From Macrothele yani (taxonomy: Eukaryota > Arthropoda > Arachnida > Araneae > Macrothelidae), in NCBI GenBank assembly GCA_039090855.1, contig CM077001.1, positions 119,910,922-119,974,921 of the forward strand: 64,000 nt of DNA, written 5' to 3'. The notes beneath the pieces were generated by a model. The model was not told where the DNA came from. It did not search any database and worked only from the letters and a program-made list of their open reading frames with translations. Positions 19,716 to 30,383 of this stretch are shown one piece after another. The translations under genes and the position numbers were made by a program. The first letter of the stretch is position 1; each line of letters opens with the position of its first letter.

Positions 19716-21010
19716 CTATCAGTTCTGCTTTATTTTCTTCATCAGAATCTGACACATTTATTCCGATCTGTTTATCCAAAACATCATCAAGGGATCGCAT
19801 TTGCCAGGTACGCACATTTGCGTCACAATCAACATAATCGGAGAACACAATACCTGATGAGGCAATTTCATTCCAATTCTGGAAGATCGTCATCCGCAAA
19901 ATTATCAGCAGGATTTTCGGTATTGGACTCACTTTCTTGTTGTTCACAACCTGAGAAGCCTGCTTTGTTAAAGCAGTTTTTAATGGTATCTGTCGTAACT
20001 GCATTCCACGACTGTCGCACGAAATGCATTGCACCGAGAATGTTAACTTTAACTTTAGATACATTATCTTTTGCACCGATAACAGAAAGTACTTTTCGTA
20101 TGAGAAACTTTCCATAATGAGCTTTTAAAATACCTAATGACACCCAGATCCAGAGGTTGTAATTCACTAATAGAATTTGCTAAGAAAAAATTACTAGAAC
20201 ATTTTTCAGAGTTTACTTGAGGATGCGCAGCACACTGATCAATGAATAAGATGACTTTTCTCTTTTTTTGCCTACATCTGAGTATCCAAGGCTTCTACAT
20301 AATTTTTAAATAAAGCTGTGGTAACACACAAATTTTTGTTTGCTTCATATTTGGTGGGCAACGGTTTCACATTTTTGAAGCAACATGGTTTAGCATATTT
20401 GCCTATAACTAATGGATGCAATTTTTCTGACTCGGCTGCATTTGCAGGTAGAAGAGAGTTTCCTCCATGGCAGAGTTCATTTCGAAAACATAGTGTTTTA
20501 TCTAACTGCAGGTTATAAAACAGTCCAATTTCATCAGCATTAAAGATGTCACACAGCATGCACCCTTCAACAATTTGTGGCAGCTGTTAATTTTTTTTCT
20601 TGTTTGTGCCGTCACGGGATCAATGCTCTTCCCGGATAGAGCTCTATACACTATGTTATGTCTATGCTTAAATCGATCAATCCATCCATTTGATGCGGTG
20701 AATTCCTTTATTTGAAGTCGATGGGCAAGATGAACTGATTTTTCCTTCAAAAGTGATCCACTAATAGGTAAATTACTCGTACTAGCCCGTGTTTTTAGAA
20801 CCAAGTGGCAAGAGCGTTTTCCAACTCATTCAAGCGCAATGCTTTCCTAGATTTCCCCTTACTCGAACATTGCTCACACTTTGATGCACAGCTTTCAATT
20901 TCTTTTGTGTTTTTCGCTGAGGTACACAACGTTCACTTGGAAATTCCGAGTTTCTCTGCTACAGCAGTCTGTGATCCTGAGTTCACATCGCAGCTAAAAA
21001 ATCTCCATTT
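19680..21010 (-). pseudogene. Tigger transposase (frameshifted)
   Basis: A pogo/Tigger transposase with CENP-B-type DNA-binding domains. Reading leftwards: SGSQTAVAEKLGIS (first helix-turn-helix, near 20960), LNELENALATWF then IKEFTASNGWIDRFKHRHNI (Tc5-type helix-turn-helix, 20800-20640), FNADEIGLFYN and LVIGKYAKPCCFKNVK (first catalytic Asp, 20550-20380), the region near 20240 with an Asp-Gln-Cys-Ala (usual D-N-x-x-x-H motif), SELQPLDLGVIRYFK-like near 20150, and an acidic C-terminus. Frames change several times and a stop follows 'GIS'. It is clearly dead. Confidence 0.85.
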
Positions 21011-21015
21011 TTTCA

Positions 21016-21175
21016 CTTATAACGAAGTGAATTTCTCCGTTATTTTTATCCGCGCCGGGGCTTGAACCCGGATCCCCTCATTCCGGAATAAGTCACTCTA
21101 CCAATTGAGCTACGCGGACGTTTTATTCTGATTCCTATCTGCCTTTATGTCGTGTGCGTCCTGCTGGCAGGTACG
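21016..21175 (-). mobile_element. SINE-4 copy with well-preserved tRNA-like head
   Basis: On the minus strand a 72-nt stretch ending near 21045 can form a seven-pair acceptor stem (gtccgcg with cgcggat), a D stem (gctc/gagt) and a T stem (ccggg/cccgg) around ttcaagc. The anticodon stem does not pair properly, no clean anticodon assignment is possible, and its flanks match 19558-19715. I therefore call it a tRNA-derived SINE, not a tRNA gene. Confidence 0.75.
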
Positions 21176-22560
21176 TCACATCTCCTGGTACGTTACACAC
21201 TAATTTAATATTCTTCGCTTTTTTTATGCTGTAGTAATTCATTTTTTTAAATGCTCTCACGTAATGCACTTATGCAAATTACAGTTATCAGTGAATTTCA
21301 CTTATAGCTTTTCTAGTGCTATCTATGTTCATCAAAACTTTATCCGTAAACTAGCTGTGTTGTTTAATTTAACCTGTAGATCTAACACTGAGAAGTAGAA
21401 GAAGGGCAATTTGAGGGGAAATTCCAGAGGTTCAGGAATGGGTACGTACAGTGTGTGTCCCCTGACTTCACAGAAAGCTATTGTTCTGCCTGTAACTGAA
21501 AACAAGAATCCCCATGATACTCTAGATTTCCTTCCCTACACCGCTTTTCTTTTTCCTGTTTCCCATTCATGCAAGAAAACATTGAGCTCCTTTGGAACTT
21601 GTTGGTCAGTTGCCTGTAAGAAGCTTGCGAAGCGTAAGTTACACTTGATAGTCGCAGGAAAGGCGAACTGATCTATGATTCCGTTAAGCTGTATTGCTGA
21701 TGGTGTTTTTTGAAACGCTGGTTAACTGCATACGTAAAAGTTTCCTGTTACGCGAGGATCTCTTTCTAGCTGACTTTTAACGTGAAAATGCTGGTTAACC
21801 TAATTTCCAGGTTAAAAAAAAATAAAAAAGTTCGCTAAATTGAGGAAATGTGTTCGTTAAATCGGGGTACGCCAAGCATTAATTTCAATTTGGTTCCATC
21901 CGGACCATAAAAAATGTATGTAAAATCGCGGAATTCGTTAAATCGCAGTCTGTTAGATAGGGGTCTGACTGTACCTCTTTGATTAAATTTCCACTTACTT
22001 TCTAGGATTTTGTCATAAGTGTAGCCTTCATCACCCAAAGTTAGTATTTCGCATCGCTTTCTAGTTGACCAGTCAACTATTTTTGCTATGTTTTTCATCT
22101 TACTAATTTACATAGCTTAGTAGGTTATCAAGAAATAAAAAATCAGTGGAAAAACCAGTGACAAACTTGGTGACACTCACACAACTAAATAGAAGTTCTG
22201 TCATTAGCTCTTACACTTGAAAATGAGAGCTGACTCATACTAACCCCTTACTGGTTCCATGCTGTGTCATAACAACACCTGATTGGCTCACAGAGCAATC
22301 AGTCACATTTGAGTTAAGGAAATCTACTTATTGTTACATAAGACAGTTGTGTTTTCTTTTTCTGGTTATTTGGCTATACCTTTTGATAGAATAAAAATAA
22401 TTATACACAATTTATTGCATTATTTTTTTCTGCATTAAATTATCTTTCTAATGATATATAATTTTATGATATTATTCTAAAAAAGACTGATGTTATGAGC
22501 CACCAAACCCTAGAAATACAAATTTTCCTAAAGGTTTCCACAATTTTGGCCACTGGTGTA

Positions 22561-23920
22561 TTGTTATGATCTAAGCCCCATTATTTTTAGGTCGAGTGGG
22601 CGTGGCTAATCAGGCCGATTAATTGATAGTTCAGTTAATTTGGAGACTCTGATTGGGTTTCCGGGCAAGAAAATATATCTCCAAGCGAAACGAGTTACCA
22701 GCCAGATAAGCTTTCTCGCTGTGTGTGGTAGGAGGTGAGAAAATTACAACCATAAATTGGACCGTTCGTGATATCACCACTGGACGTTCTTTAGCTTAAA
22801 CAACGTCATCTTTCTAATTTTGAAGGGACTTTTGAAGAAACGCTTTCGGCGCCGAATGGAACAGTTTGCAGAGAAATATATGGGAATGGTGGCAAAATGG
22901 AATCTGAAGTACCTCAGAGCTCTTGTGTGTGCTGGAATCTAAAAAAGAACGGAATCAGTTGCTGTGCCGAGACTCGAGAGAGAGAGAGAGTCTGGCTGTG
23001 TCTTCAGATCAGTAATCTAAAGATACAGGAGAGAATTCTTTGCTCGTATATAATCCGTAAAATCAACAGTAAATACATTCTTGAGTTCTTGCAGTGACCA
23101 GCACTTTGACCCGGAGGAGCGACAGGTGATTGCAGTGGTCATACTCCCCCTGTTGTCTCGGCGCATTCAAAGAGAAAAGTCACAAAATGTGTCTCCCACC
23201 TTTGTCCAGCTTTCTTGCGTGCGCCTCTGTTGTGTCGGGAAAGCTGCATGTACTCTTCGAACAGGAGGGCAAGCGCTTACCAGCCAGATTTCGTAAACAG
23301 GAAAACGGCCGAGTGCATCGCTTCTGCAACAAATTATACATTATCAAAAGTAATGTTTTTATTGAACACTTGAACATATTTTCGAAGGATCTTTAAGCTC
23401 TTCGGAACAGTCATTCATTTTCACGATTTCATAATTTTAAAGGGGTTGAATGAAAGTTTGCTCTCTTTATCACAAATATGTGTGTTTTGATACTGATCAT
23501 ATTATCCAAAGGATATAACAGACGTACCTGATGATGAAAACTGTAACGTCAGTTTAAATAAACATGAATTTGTGAAATACTGGCAAGGAAAACATCATCT
23601 CCGTTCGTTTAGGAGGTGATTTAAGGACCTCAGAGACTACGAACTGTCGCCTGTTTATAATTTAAGGCCACTTGCTTCATGGAGATGTAAAGACCAACAC
23701 CATGGGACAATCACACCGGTTATGCATCATCCAGAACTTGAACCAAAACCTAACCAGAAGATGCTCCTCTGAACAGTCTGCTATTTGTGCAAGCATGTGG
23801 AAGAATCGTCTCTAAATCTATGATTTCCCAATCCATATTTATTCAAGAAAAACTTATGTGCAGTCCACAAATTATACATTATCGAAAGTAATGTATAAAA
23901 AGTAACCTTTTCCATTATCA
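22561..23920. other. Unrecognised sequence right of Tc1-A
   Basis: Contains a short (GA)n run near 22978. The overlapping frames at 23081-23396 are shadows of one another and resemble no family I know. The phrase 'acattatcaaaagtaatgtttttatt' near 23338 has a partial repeat near 23877 ('acattatcgaaagtaatgta'). Confidence 0.35.
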
Positions 23921-23929
23921 TGATTAGTC

Positions 23930-24270
23930 TCACATTTAGATGGTATCGTTGTTCTCCACTCATTTCCATCTTCTGTAAACTCCCTATTCAAATTTCTTCT
24001 CAATATCAGATCTCCCACCTCACCTTAGGTTCTCCCATAATTCGCTTTCCAGGAAAGTTCTATGTCTATAACTGTGTGTCTCACGCTTTCTTTCTCTCTT
24101 CTCAAAACATGACCATACTGGCTCAGTTTTTTTTTTCTTGATCGTTTTTTGAAACCTCTGTCACTTCCAACTCTTGCCTTTATCCTCTCATTTCTGATCT
24201 TACCCGTTTTTGTGACACCACTTATACAACTCAACATCTTCATTTCAGCAACATTTAGTTTGCCCCCCCT
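23930..24270 (-). pseudogene. LINE (RTE-like) C-terminal fragment, second family
   Basis: The minus-strand frame gives KMLSCISGVTKTGKIRNERI followed by LSQYGHVLRREKESVRHTVI, the C-terminal pattern of RTE-type ORF2 proteins (…GVTRxDRIRNExI…RWYGHVxRRxE…). Traces continue to about 23930 after a stop near 24025. It differs clearly from the GAT-tailed RTE elsewhere here. No RT core is present. Confidence 0.65.
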
Positions 24271-24284
24271 AAATATCTTGTATT

Positions 24285-26860
24285 AGGTTGTTGCAGATAA
24301 AATGTGGGAATATTGATGGAAGTTCATCAAACACCCATAATTCGGTGTTAAATAAACTGTTTTAATCAAAGTACTCACCGCCAGCAGCAACACACTTTTG
24401 ACAGCAAGCTTCAGTATGCCGTCCTGAAAAAAATGTCGAGCTTCGGGGTGCGACGAATTCGTGAAATGTGTTTCCAACTGATGTTTGATTGAGGAAAAGT
24501 TTACCTTGTAGAAAGTGATTTAGGTGCTTGAAGAGGCAATAATCAGTTGAGGACAGACCAGGTGAATGAGGAACATCAGGTAAGGTTTCGTACCTCAACA
24601 GGTGCAACTTCAGCATCGTGAGGCTTGCAACATGGTATCTCACGATATAGTGGTAAAGTACGGGTTCATGGCGATTGACCAAATCCCGACTGTTTGGTGG
24701 ACAATTTTTCATGGATAATATCAAGTTCTTTACTATGCTTGTCAGCCGACTATTGATAAACGATTTTCCATGTATAATGTCAAGTTCTTTGCAATGCTTT
24801 TCAGCCGACTGTAATGTCAAGTTCTCTACAGTGCCTGTCAGCCGACTGTAATGTCAAGTTCTTTACAGTGCCTGTCAGCCGACTGTAATGTCAAGTTCTT
24901 TACAGTGCCTGTCAGCCGACTGTAATGTCAAGTTCTTTACAATGCCTGTCAGCCGACTGTTTGGAGGACAATTTTCCATGCATAATGTCAAGTTCTGTAC
25001 AACGCCTGTCAGCCGACTGTAATGTCAAGTTCTTTACAATACCTGTCGGCCGACCGTAATATCAAGTTCTTTACAATGCCTGTCAGCCGACTGTAATGTC
25101 AAGTTCTTTACAATGCTTGTCAGTCGACTGTAATGTCAAGTTCTTTACAATGCCTGTCAGCCGACTGTTTGGTGGACAATTTTCCACGCATAATGTCAAA
25201 TTCTGTACAATGCCTGTCAGCCGACTGTTTGGTGGACAATTTTCCACGCATAATGTCAAATTCTGTACAATGCCTGTCAGCCGACTGTAATGTAAAGTTC
25301 TTTACAATGCCTGTCCGCCGACCGTAATATCAAGTTCTTTACAATGCCTGTCAACCGATTGTAATGTGAAGTTCTTTACAATGCCTGTCAGCCGACAGTA
25401 ATGTGAAGTTCTTTACAATGCCTGTCAGCTGACTGTTTGGTGGACAATTTTCCATGCATAATGTCAAGTTCTGTACAATGCCTGTCAGCCGACTGTAATG
25501 TCAAGTTCTTTACAATGCCTGTCAGCCGATTGTATTGTCAAGTTCTTTACAATGCCTGTCAGCCGACTGTAATGTGAAGTTCTTTACAAAGCCTGTCAGC
25601 CAACTGTAATGTCAAGTTCTTTACAATGCCTGTCAGCCGACTGTTTGGTGGACAATTTTCCATGCATAATGTCACATTCTGTACATTGCCTGTCAGCCGA
25701 CTGTAATGTAAAGTTCTTTACAATGCCTGTCAGCCGACCGTAATATCAAGTTCTTTACAATGCCTGTCAGCCGATTGTAATATCAAGTTCTTTACAATGC
25801 CTGTCAGCCGATTGTAATGTCAAGTTCTTTACATTGCCTGTCAGCTGACCGTAATGTCAAGTTCTTTACAATGCCTGTCAGCCGATTGTAATGTCAAGTT
25901 CTTTACAATGCCTGTCAGCCGACCGTAATGTCAAGTTCTTTACAATGCCTGTCAGCCGATTGTAATGTCAAGTTCTTTACAATGCCTGTCAGCCGACTGT
26001 TTGGTGGACAATTTTCCATGCATAATGTCTCGTTCTGTACAATGCCTGTCAGCCGACTGTAATGTAAAGTTCTTTACAATGCCTGTCAGCCGACTGTAAT
26101 GTCAATTTCTTTACAATGCCTATTAGCCGACTGTTTGGTGGACAATTTTCCATGCATAATGTCAAATTCTTTACAATGCCCGTCAGCCGTGATGGTTTGA
26201 CCCAGTTGTAAATAGAAGTAAATCACACCAGCTGCTGACCACTAAACATTGGTCACCGTCTCGCTTGGATGGAATACCGCCTTCGGGTTGTCGAGGCTTT
26301 GCGCTTAACATCGATAATTATCACAGATCATCCATTTCTCATCACACGTGACGAAGAGCCTTAAAATTGTCTTTCGTTTGGTTGCAGATAAGCAGCGAAG
26401 TACAGACATCAAACCGTCATATTTTGTGTTGTTCCGTCAGCTCATGTGGGAGCCATTTATCCATCTTCTTCACGTTGCGTATGGCAGTTAAATATCGCGA
26501 AATGATTGCATAGTGCACTTCTAGTTTCCTGCCAAATTATCGTACAGTCTGATGGGGATCAGATTGAATCAAAGCCTCCAACTCGGCATCATTGATAGCT
26601 CCTTCTGGTCTACCGCGTGGTTTATTTCCAAATATCATATCCCCGGATGGGAATTTAGCCAATACGACATTGCGTCTCGCGCTCACTAACTATATTTTCC
26701 CTAAAGCTGTATTGGGGAAAGGTGTACAATTTTAAACTCATGAAAGAAAATGGCACGCATTTGGCTCTACTCCATCATTCTCTTCACTTCAGCGCAATCC
26801 TCTTGGGACTGATACCACTGACGAAATGACCAGCACTTTGTAGGCAGCAGCTTTGACGTT
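24285..26860 (-). pseudogene. mariner transposase, interrupted by a minisatellite
   Basis: A mariner (DD34D) transposase read from right to left. From about 26850: EALIQSDPHQTVR-like helix-turn-helix region (near 26570), WLPHELTEQHK then RFDVCTSLL (26450-26390), and RLFVTCDEKWIIY carrying the first catalytic Asp (26360-26310). After the tandem block, VASLTMLKL, SPGLSSTDYCLFKHLNHFLQGK, NTFHEFVA and the C-terminal YFD end at 24362. The second catalytic motif expected as HDNARPH reads HYIVRYH, so that Asp is lost; LSSTDY retains the third. The left boundary near 24285 (ttaggttgttgca) resembles a mariner end; the right end was not found. Confidence 0.85.
24690..26195. repeat. 37/60-bp minisatellite inside mariner
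   Basis: Dozens of units such as 'aatgtcaagttctttacaatg' then 'cctgtcagccgactgt', with a basic period of 37 bp. Interspersed 60-bp units contain an extra 'ttggtggacaattttccatgcat' (23 bp). The 60-bp form equals 20 codons and matches mariner coding sequence next to the block (the CPPNSR… segment near 24690), so the 60-bp form looks ancestral and the 37-bp form a deletion derivative that spread. Confidence 0.92.
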
Positions 26861-26869
26861 TTAAATTTG

Positions 26870-27025
26870 CATGTCACAGATCACGATGTGCTAATTCTTA
26901 AGTAATAAAAGACTTCGTGCCAAATGGTATGATGAAGAATCCGAAGCTATCGTATGCACGATTGAATAGTTAAAACATTGCATTTAAAAAATTATATTTA
27001 TTTGCAAGTTAAAATCAGCTACACT
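26870..27025. other. Short AT-rich linker between mariner and Penelope-like fragment
   Basis: Nothing recognised apart from an A/T-rich tract near 26985-27005. Confidence 0.3.
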
Positions 27026-27027
27026 TG

Positions 27028-27066
27028 CAAACACTTTCGAGGCTACTTTAGCCTCATCATCGGGCC
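27028..27066 (-). ncRNA. Degenerate hammerhead-ribozyme-like motif (candidate)
   Basis: On the minus strand 'TGATGAGGCTAAAGTAGCC' is followed by TCGAAAGTG: a TGATGA box, a perfect stem (GAGGCTA/TAGCCTC) with a short loop, then GAAA, in the order of a hammerhead core. The core cytosine preceding TGATGA is A here, and stems I and III are not evident, so it is probably inactive. Penelope-like elements are known to carry hammerhead motifs in their terminal repeats, which fits its place just 3' of the GIY-YIG fragment. Confidence 0.35.
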
Positions 27067-27800
27067 CAATTGCGCGAAAGGATGGTTACAGGTATTGATA
27101 TACAATCATAGAATAACAAATGGTGTTGCCAAACTGGAAATGGCATATTACAAATAATTATATGTAAATTTAACTCACGTATCTAGAGATCCAATAGGTG
27201 AATCATTTAGCTGGTTCAAAAGGAGAATCCAAGGGCGAGGAATAATTACAGTCAAATCGTCATTGCAACACCTGGATGCAAACCATGGAATACACAAACT
27301 TTGAGCAAGCAATAAAGAATGTTTATCAGGTGCAGAGGTAATCAGTGTGGTACGACTGCAGTCTGGGTAATGTTGACCTTGCGCCACTGTGCGGGCTAAG
27401 GAAGAAGAGGTAGAGCCAACACGAACTGCATATTTGTGATCTGCTACCCGTACTTGCACTGAATGTAGGGTAGAGCCTATATAGGAGGTGCCTTCAGAAT
27501 CCGGTGAATAAGAAACGAGTGGGATGTTATAAACACCAAATCTAGTAGTGGGTGAATCTCGTCACGGTCCTTTCGCAGCAAATTGAATAAATTGAAGATG
27601 CGTATTCCAAAAGAAATATGGAACCTAGCGCAGTTATTCCCAAGGATATTGACAACGGTTGGGTTGTAGTCAATCGAACCCACATATCTTACAGTTTGCG
27701 ATTCCCGTTGCAATGCTGTGAATTGAAGACGATTCATCCTTCTGTCCAGGCGGAATATATCGTCGTGAGAGTAGCCATTCTTCATCATGCTAATTCTTAA
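27030..27800 (-). pseudogene. Penelope-like element fragment with GIY-YIG domain
   Basis: Penelope-like elements encode reverse transcriptase fused to a GIY-YIG endonuclease. On the minus strand the pre-endonuclease linker (MMKNGYSHDDIFRLDRRMNR, YVGSIDYNPTVV, GIRIFNL…LL) runs from 27788. After a frameshift near 27555 comes FGVYNIPLVSYSPDSEG then TSYIGSTLHS…VRVADHK, whose GVY and YIG are the signature motifs; coding continues to about 27177. The reverse transcriptase is absent. A second fragment with the same architecture lies at 58176-58713. Confidence 0.8.
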
Positions 27801-29540
27801 ATTACCTGCCTAATGCACAAATCTGTAAAATCCGACATTTCATTTGCAAGAAGCTAATATTTGCCCATTTTTTCATTGCTTTATAGTATTGTTCTAACTA
27901 GAACTATGAAAACTCTACTTTTCAACCTCATCGGTGTTCTTTTGCCACACATTAAGTACTGTGCTTTTCCTCAGATATCCCATGCTGCTGCTTGCGTTTT
28001 TCTGCTTATATCTCTCTTTTCATCTCCATGTTCCTACAACGTTAGTCCTATGCATTTTAATCGCCATTGTTAAGCATTTAACATTTCTCACCCGTTTTTT
28101 TCTTCTTCCTGAATATCAACACCACCAATCCGATTCCCTTTTTCTAGTTACTGCATCTTGGTTCAACTTCTTATCAGTCCTCTCTCTTTTAACACTCTTC
28201 TCCACCTTTCTTGCTTCCTTTTTACATTATTAACACAGAGCTCTGCACCACGTGCAAATAAGAAGATCTGTGATTGCACTTTCTCTCTCTCTCTCTTTTT
28301 GTTACCACATCCGACACAGTTTAAACTAGGAATTAACTTAATTTCGACCTTTGGCACACTCCGACACTCACATCAAATTTCCCTAATTGCCCTGCACTAC
28401 TTATGACACAATATATATTTCAATACAGTTTTGTTCTTTATTACTTATTTTCATATGCACATTAATATAAAAAGTTAATTATTAAGCATACGCTTGGAAA
28501 CCAAAATAAAAAAAAACTAATAGCACAAGAATTATAAAAAAGTACCGATCAAAACTAGCTCTACGACGTAAAAGGATAAATAAATTTAAAAGTTCTTCAC
28601 AAGCATTACTGATGAGATATTTTACAGCAAGAACAAGTGTGTACAGCACTTAATATAACGCCCGTCTTTCAGAGAAATAGGTAGGCAACTGAAGACTTGA
28701 CTAACAGAGCATAAATTATCAATAAAAGTATAAAACTAATAACAGGGTATTATAAATATTTTATATCGTATCACGAGTATATTTTTGTTTGCCTGCCTTC
28801 CGTCTGCCTGTAGGCAAAATATCTTTCCTTACAGAACTCACATCTGAAAAATTCTTTCAGCGTCGTTCCCTACATTTTTCCTTATTTCCTGGCGTTGTTA
28901 TCCTCCTAAACAAATCATGTGTTAATCTGTACCTCTCACGATGTCTCTGTTTCTAAACAACAAATTGTAAAACCATTTCTTGACTTTATAACGTAACCCT
29001 TTTACGTTATGCAAGATTTGTTGTTATGCAAGTTCCATATATCTGGCTGAAAAAATGTTGAACTAAGTGTAAATGTGATACACTAGTTGCACTGGATAGC
29101 TCACTTTAAATTAAGGCTTTTAGAGCCAGGCGAAACATAGACAGGAAGCAGAATCCCTTTTCCTTTATTGTGCCAACTCGACACTTTTACTTCAAGCAAT
29201 TTTAGACGAAATCACATAACTTTATACAGCGTGATACTATTACATCTACAACATATCAAAGTGAGTTTCGCCTGCACACCCCACTAACAGCTGCCGCTTA
29301 GTCATATTATATATCCCTCGTCTTGCTCTTATCACTACAAGCATACGTCACTCTCACACACCTCAAGTGTTACCAACCGTATTAATGTGATAGAGAAGAT
29401 ATCAGGTTAAAGTTGAAAGGTGCTAAAGAGAACGAACTCAAATTTACATAGAAACTAAAAATGAAAGTTAAATCAGAGTATACCTCACATCATCTCCCTC
29501 TTAATTTTTTTCTTTGAAGCGAAGTAGGAATGTTTCATTA
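27801..29540. other. Unrecognised AT-rich sequence
   Basis: The overlapping pyrimidine-rich frames between 27861 and 28406 are leucine/phenylalanine-rich by composition and look non-coding. No terminal repeats or tandem array were seen. Confidence 0.35.
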
Positions 29541-29624
29541 ATTCCAAACAATGCGTGGAACAAACATCTCACATTTTTCGAAGAACCCAACGGCCAGTGG
29601 ATTCATGTTCCAAAATCGGGTGCC

Positions 29625-29715
29625 AATGTGAAAACACAAGTTTGTCCACGACGGACATCGAATCCGTGTCCCCTCACTTCGGAGTAAGTCGCTCTCCCGT
29701 CTTATCATCGTTGCT
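29625..29715 (-). mobile_element. Degenerate SINE-4-like tRNA remnant
   Basis: 'gacatcgaatccgtgtcccctcacttcggagtaagtcgctc' resembles the minus-strand SINE-4 heads ('aacccggatcccctcattccggaataagtcactc') base for base over about 35 positions. The D-arm part is lost after 'ctctcccgtc'. The rest of 29540-30380 has nothing recognisable. Confidence 0.5.
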
Positions 29716-30224
29716 GACTAATATATTACTCTACTCTGCAGTTTGGAGAAAGCAATACGTAGACGATGACGCTCTGGCGTGCTCATGCGAAGGGTGATCT
29801 TTTTTGCTTGACAACGCTCGAACACATTACTGTAAGTGTGGCAACGCACCTTATGGAGAGGTTCGGTTGATACTGTCTCCTCATCCTCGCAACAGCATGG
29901 AATTTCGCACTCGTACTTTCATCTATTTGTACGGCATCTCTCAGTACGCATCTTGAAGAAAAAAGGTTTCTGCAGTGACTGAAGTGATCGCTGAGATTAA
30001 ACGTTGAATTCGGGCACTCGACATTGAATTTTTGGTTCAAGGTTCCTGAGCTTTGGTGGATCGATAGGACAAACGTCTTAATCAATTCGGTGATTATGTG
30101 GAATAACAAAATTTGTATTCCATATTGATTGCCCAAACGCATCAGTATGGGGCTGCAATACGTTCTTTGTAACTTGGCATCGGAAGTTACTTATTGAACA
30201 CCTGTTCTATGTATTTTGAGATTT

Positions 30225-30325
30225 TAACTAAAATGAATATCTGGGGTGGAAGGAATCTCCCATTTCTAATTTAGAGTTACTGGCTCCAATTAGGAGAGAG
30301 AGAAAAAAAAGAGCCATTGCAACAT
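30225..30325 (-). mobile_element. SINE-1 body fragment
   Basis: 'ctaatttagagttactggctcca' is the reverse complement of the conserved SINE-1 body word 'tggagccagtgaccctaaattag' with few changes. The head and tail are missing. Confidence 0.5.
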
Positions 30326-30383
30326 CATTGGTTATCTCGACATTCGATTCTGAACCTGAAGCCACCATCTTAAACTTCTAGAT

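Larger units (their letters stand above)
18526..21971 (-). mobile_element. Tigger/pogo-like transposon
   Basis: The ends are CAGTCAAACCTCGATTTAACG on the left (TA at 18524-18525) and, read inward, CAGTCAGACCCCTATCTAACAG on the right (TA at 21972-21973). Both subterminal regions repeat 'aaaatcgcggaattcg' and 'gctaaat(c/t)gaggaa'. CAGTC ends with TA duplications and 'aacctcgatttaacgaa' words are characteristic of Tigger elements. It carries a Tigger transposase on the minus strand and sits in the N-terminal region of the Tc1-A transposase. Three SINE-3 and two SINE-4 copies lie within it. Confidence 0.9.
14775..22098 (-). pseudogene. Tc1-A transposase, split into four segments by insertions
   Basis: Segments on the minus strand are 22098-21974 (N-terminal helix-turn-helix, CEILTLGDEGYTYDKILESK), 18523-18259 (ISKMCKRY through GRKRCTTAYIGRRIKRL and the second helix-turn-helix), 17709-17563 (ILEWATNHANWYEGQWDRVI-stop-SDE, first catalytic Asp) and 15315-14775 (MKHPVSVMKWGCMTGK, FQQDAAPCH, GNSPDVNPIKNLW). 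At the Tigger junction the frame reads …FNQRG|ISKM… when the insert and one TA are ignored. The pieces total about 350 residues, close to a normal Tc1 transposase. The stop at 17638 replaces the usual Trp before SDE, and the catalytic Glu of NPIENLW is Lys here. Confidence 0.85.
8992..22558 (-). mobile_element. Tc1-A, Tc1-like transposon expanded to 13.6 kb by nested insertions
   Basis: The left end CAGTAATGTCCAAAATTGTGG continues into AAACCTTTTGGAAA; the right end read inward is CACCAGTGGCCAAAATTGTGG then AAACCTTTAGGAAA. TA flanks both ends (8990-8991, 22559-22560). A second subterminal word 'atcattagaaagataattta' also occurs inverted near both ends (13340 and 22445). Its transposase runs on the minus strand in four pieces between 22098 and 14775. 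The interior holds an RTE, Tc1-B, a long-TIR element with Tc1-C, a hAT MITE and a Tigger with SINEs. Removing these leaves roughly a 2-3 kb element plus unexplained sequence at 13.4-14.7 kb. Confidence 0.8.

Noticed and set aside
21045..21118. Possible functional tRNA gene on the minus strand (acceptor, D and T stems pair)
   Set aside because: The anticodon arm does not form a proper stem, and the same sequence plus flanks recurs at 19558-19715, so it is a tRNA-derived repeat.
23525..23560. Hammerhead-like 'ctgatgatgaaaactgtaacgtc'
   Set aside because: There is no room for a stem II between the TGATGA and GAAA boxes and no Penelope coding sequence beside it.
24690..26195. CRISPR-like 37-bp repeats
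   Set aside because: Units are contiguous with no spacers and derive from mariner coding sequence.
27861..28406. Overlapping leucine/phenylalanine-rich open frames resembling membrane proteins
   Set aside because: They arise from pyrimidine-rich sequence in several frames at once, with no conserved motif, splice context or long frame.
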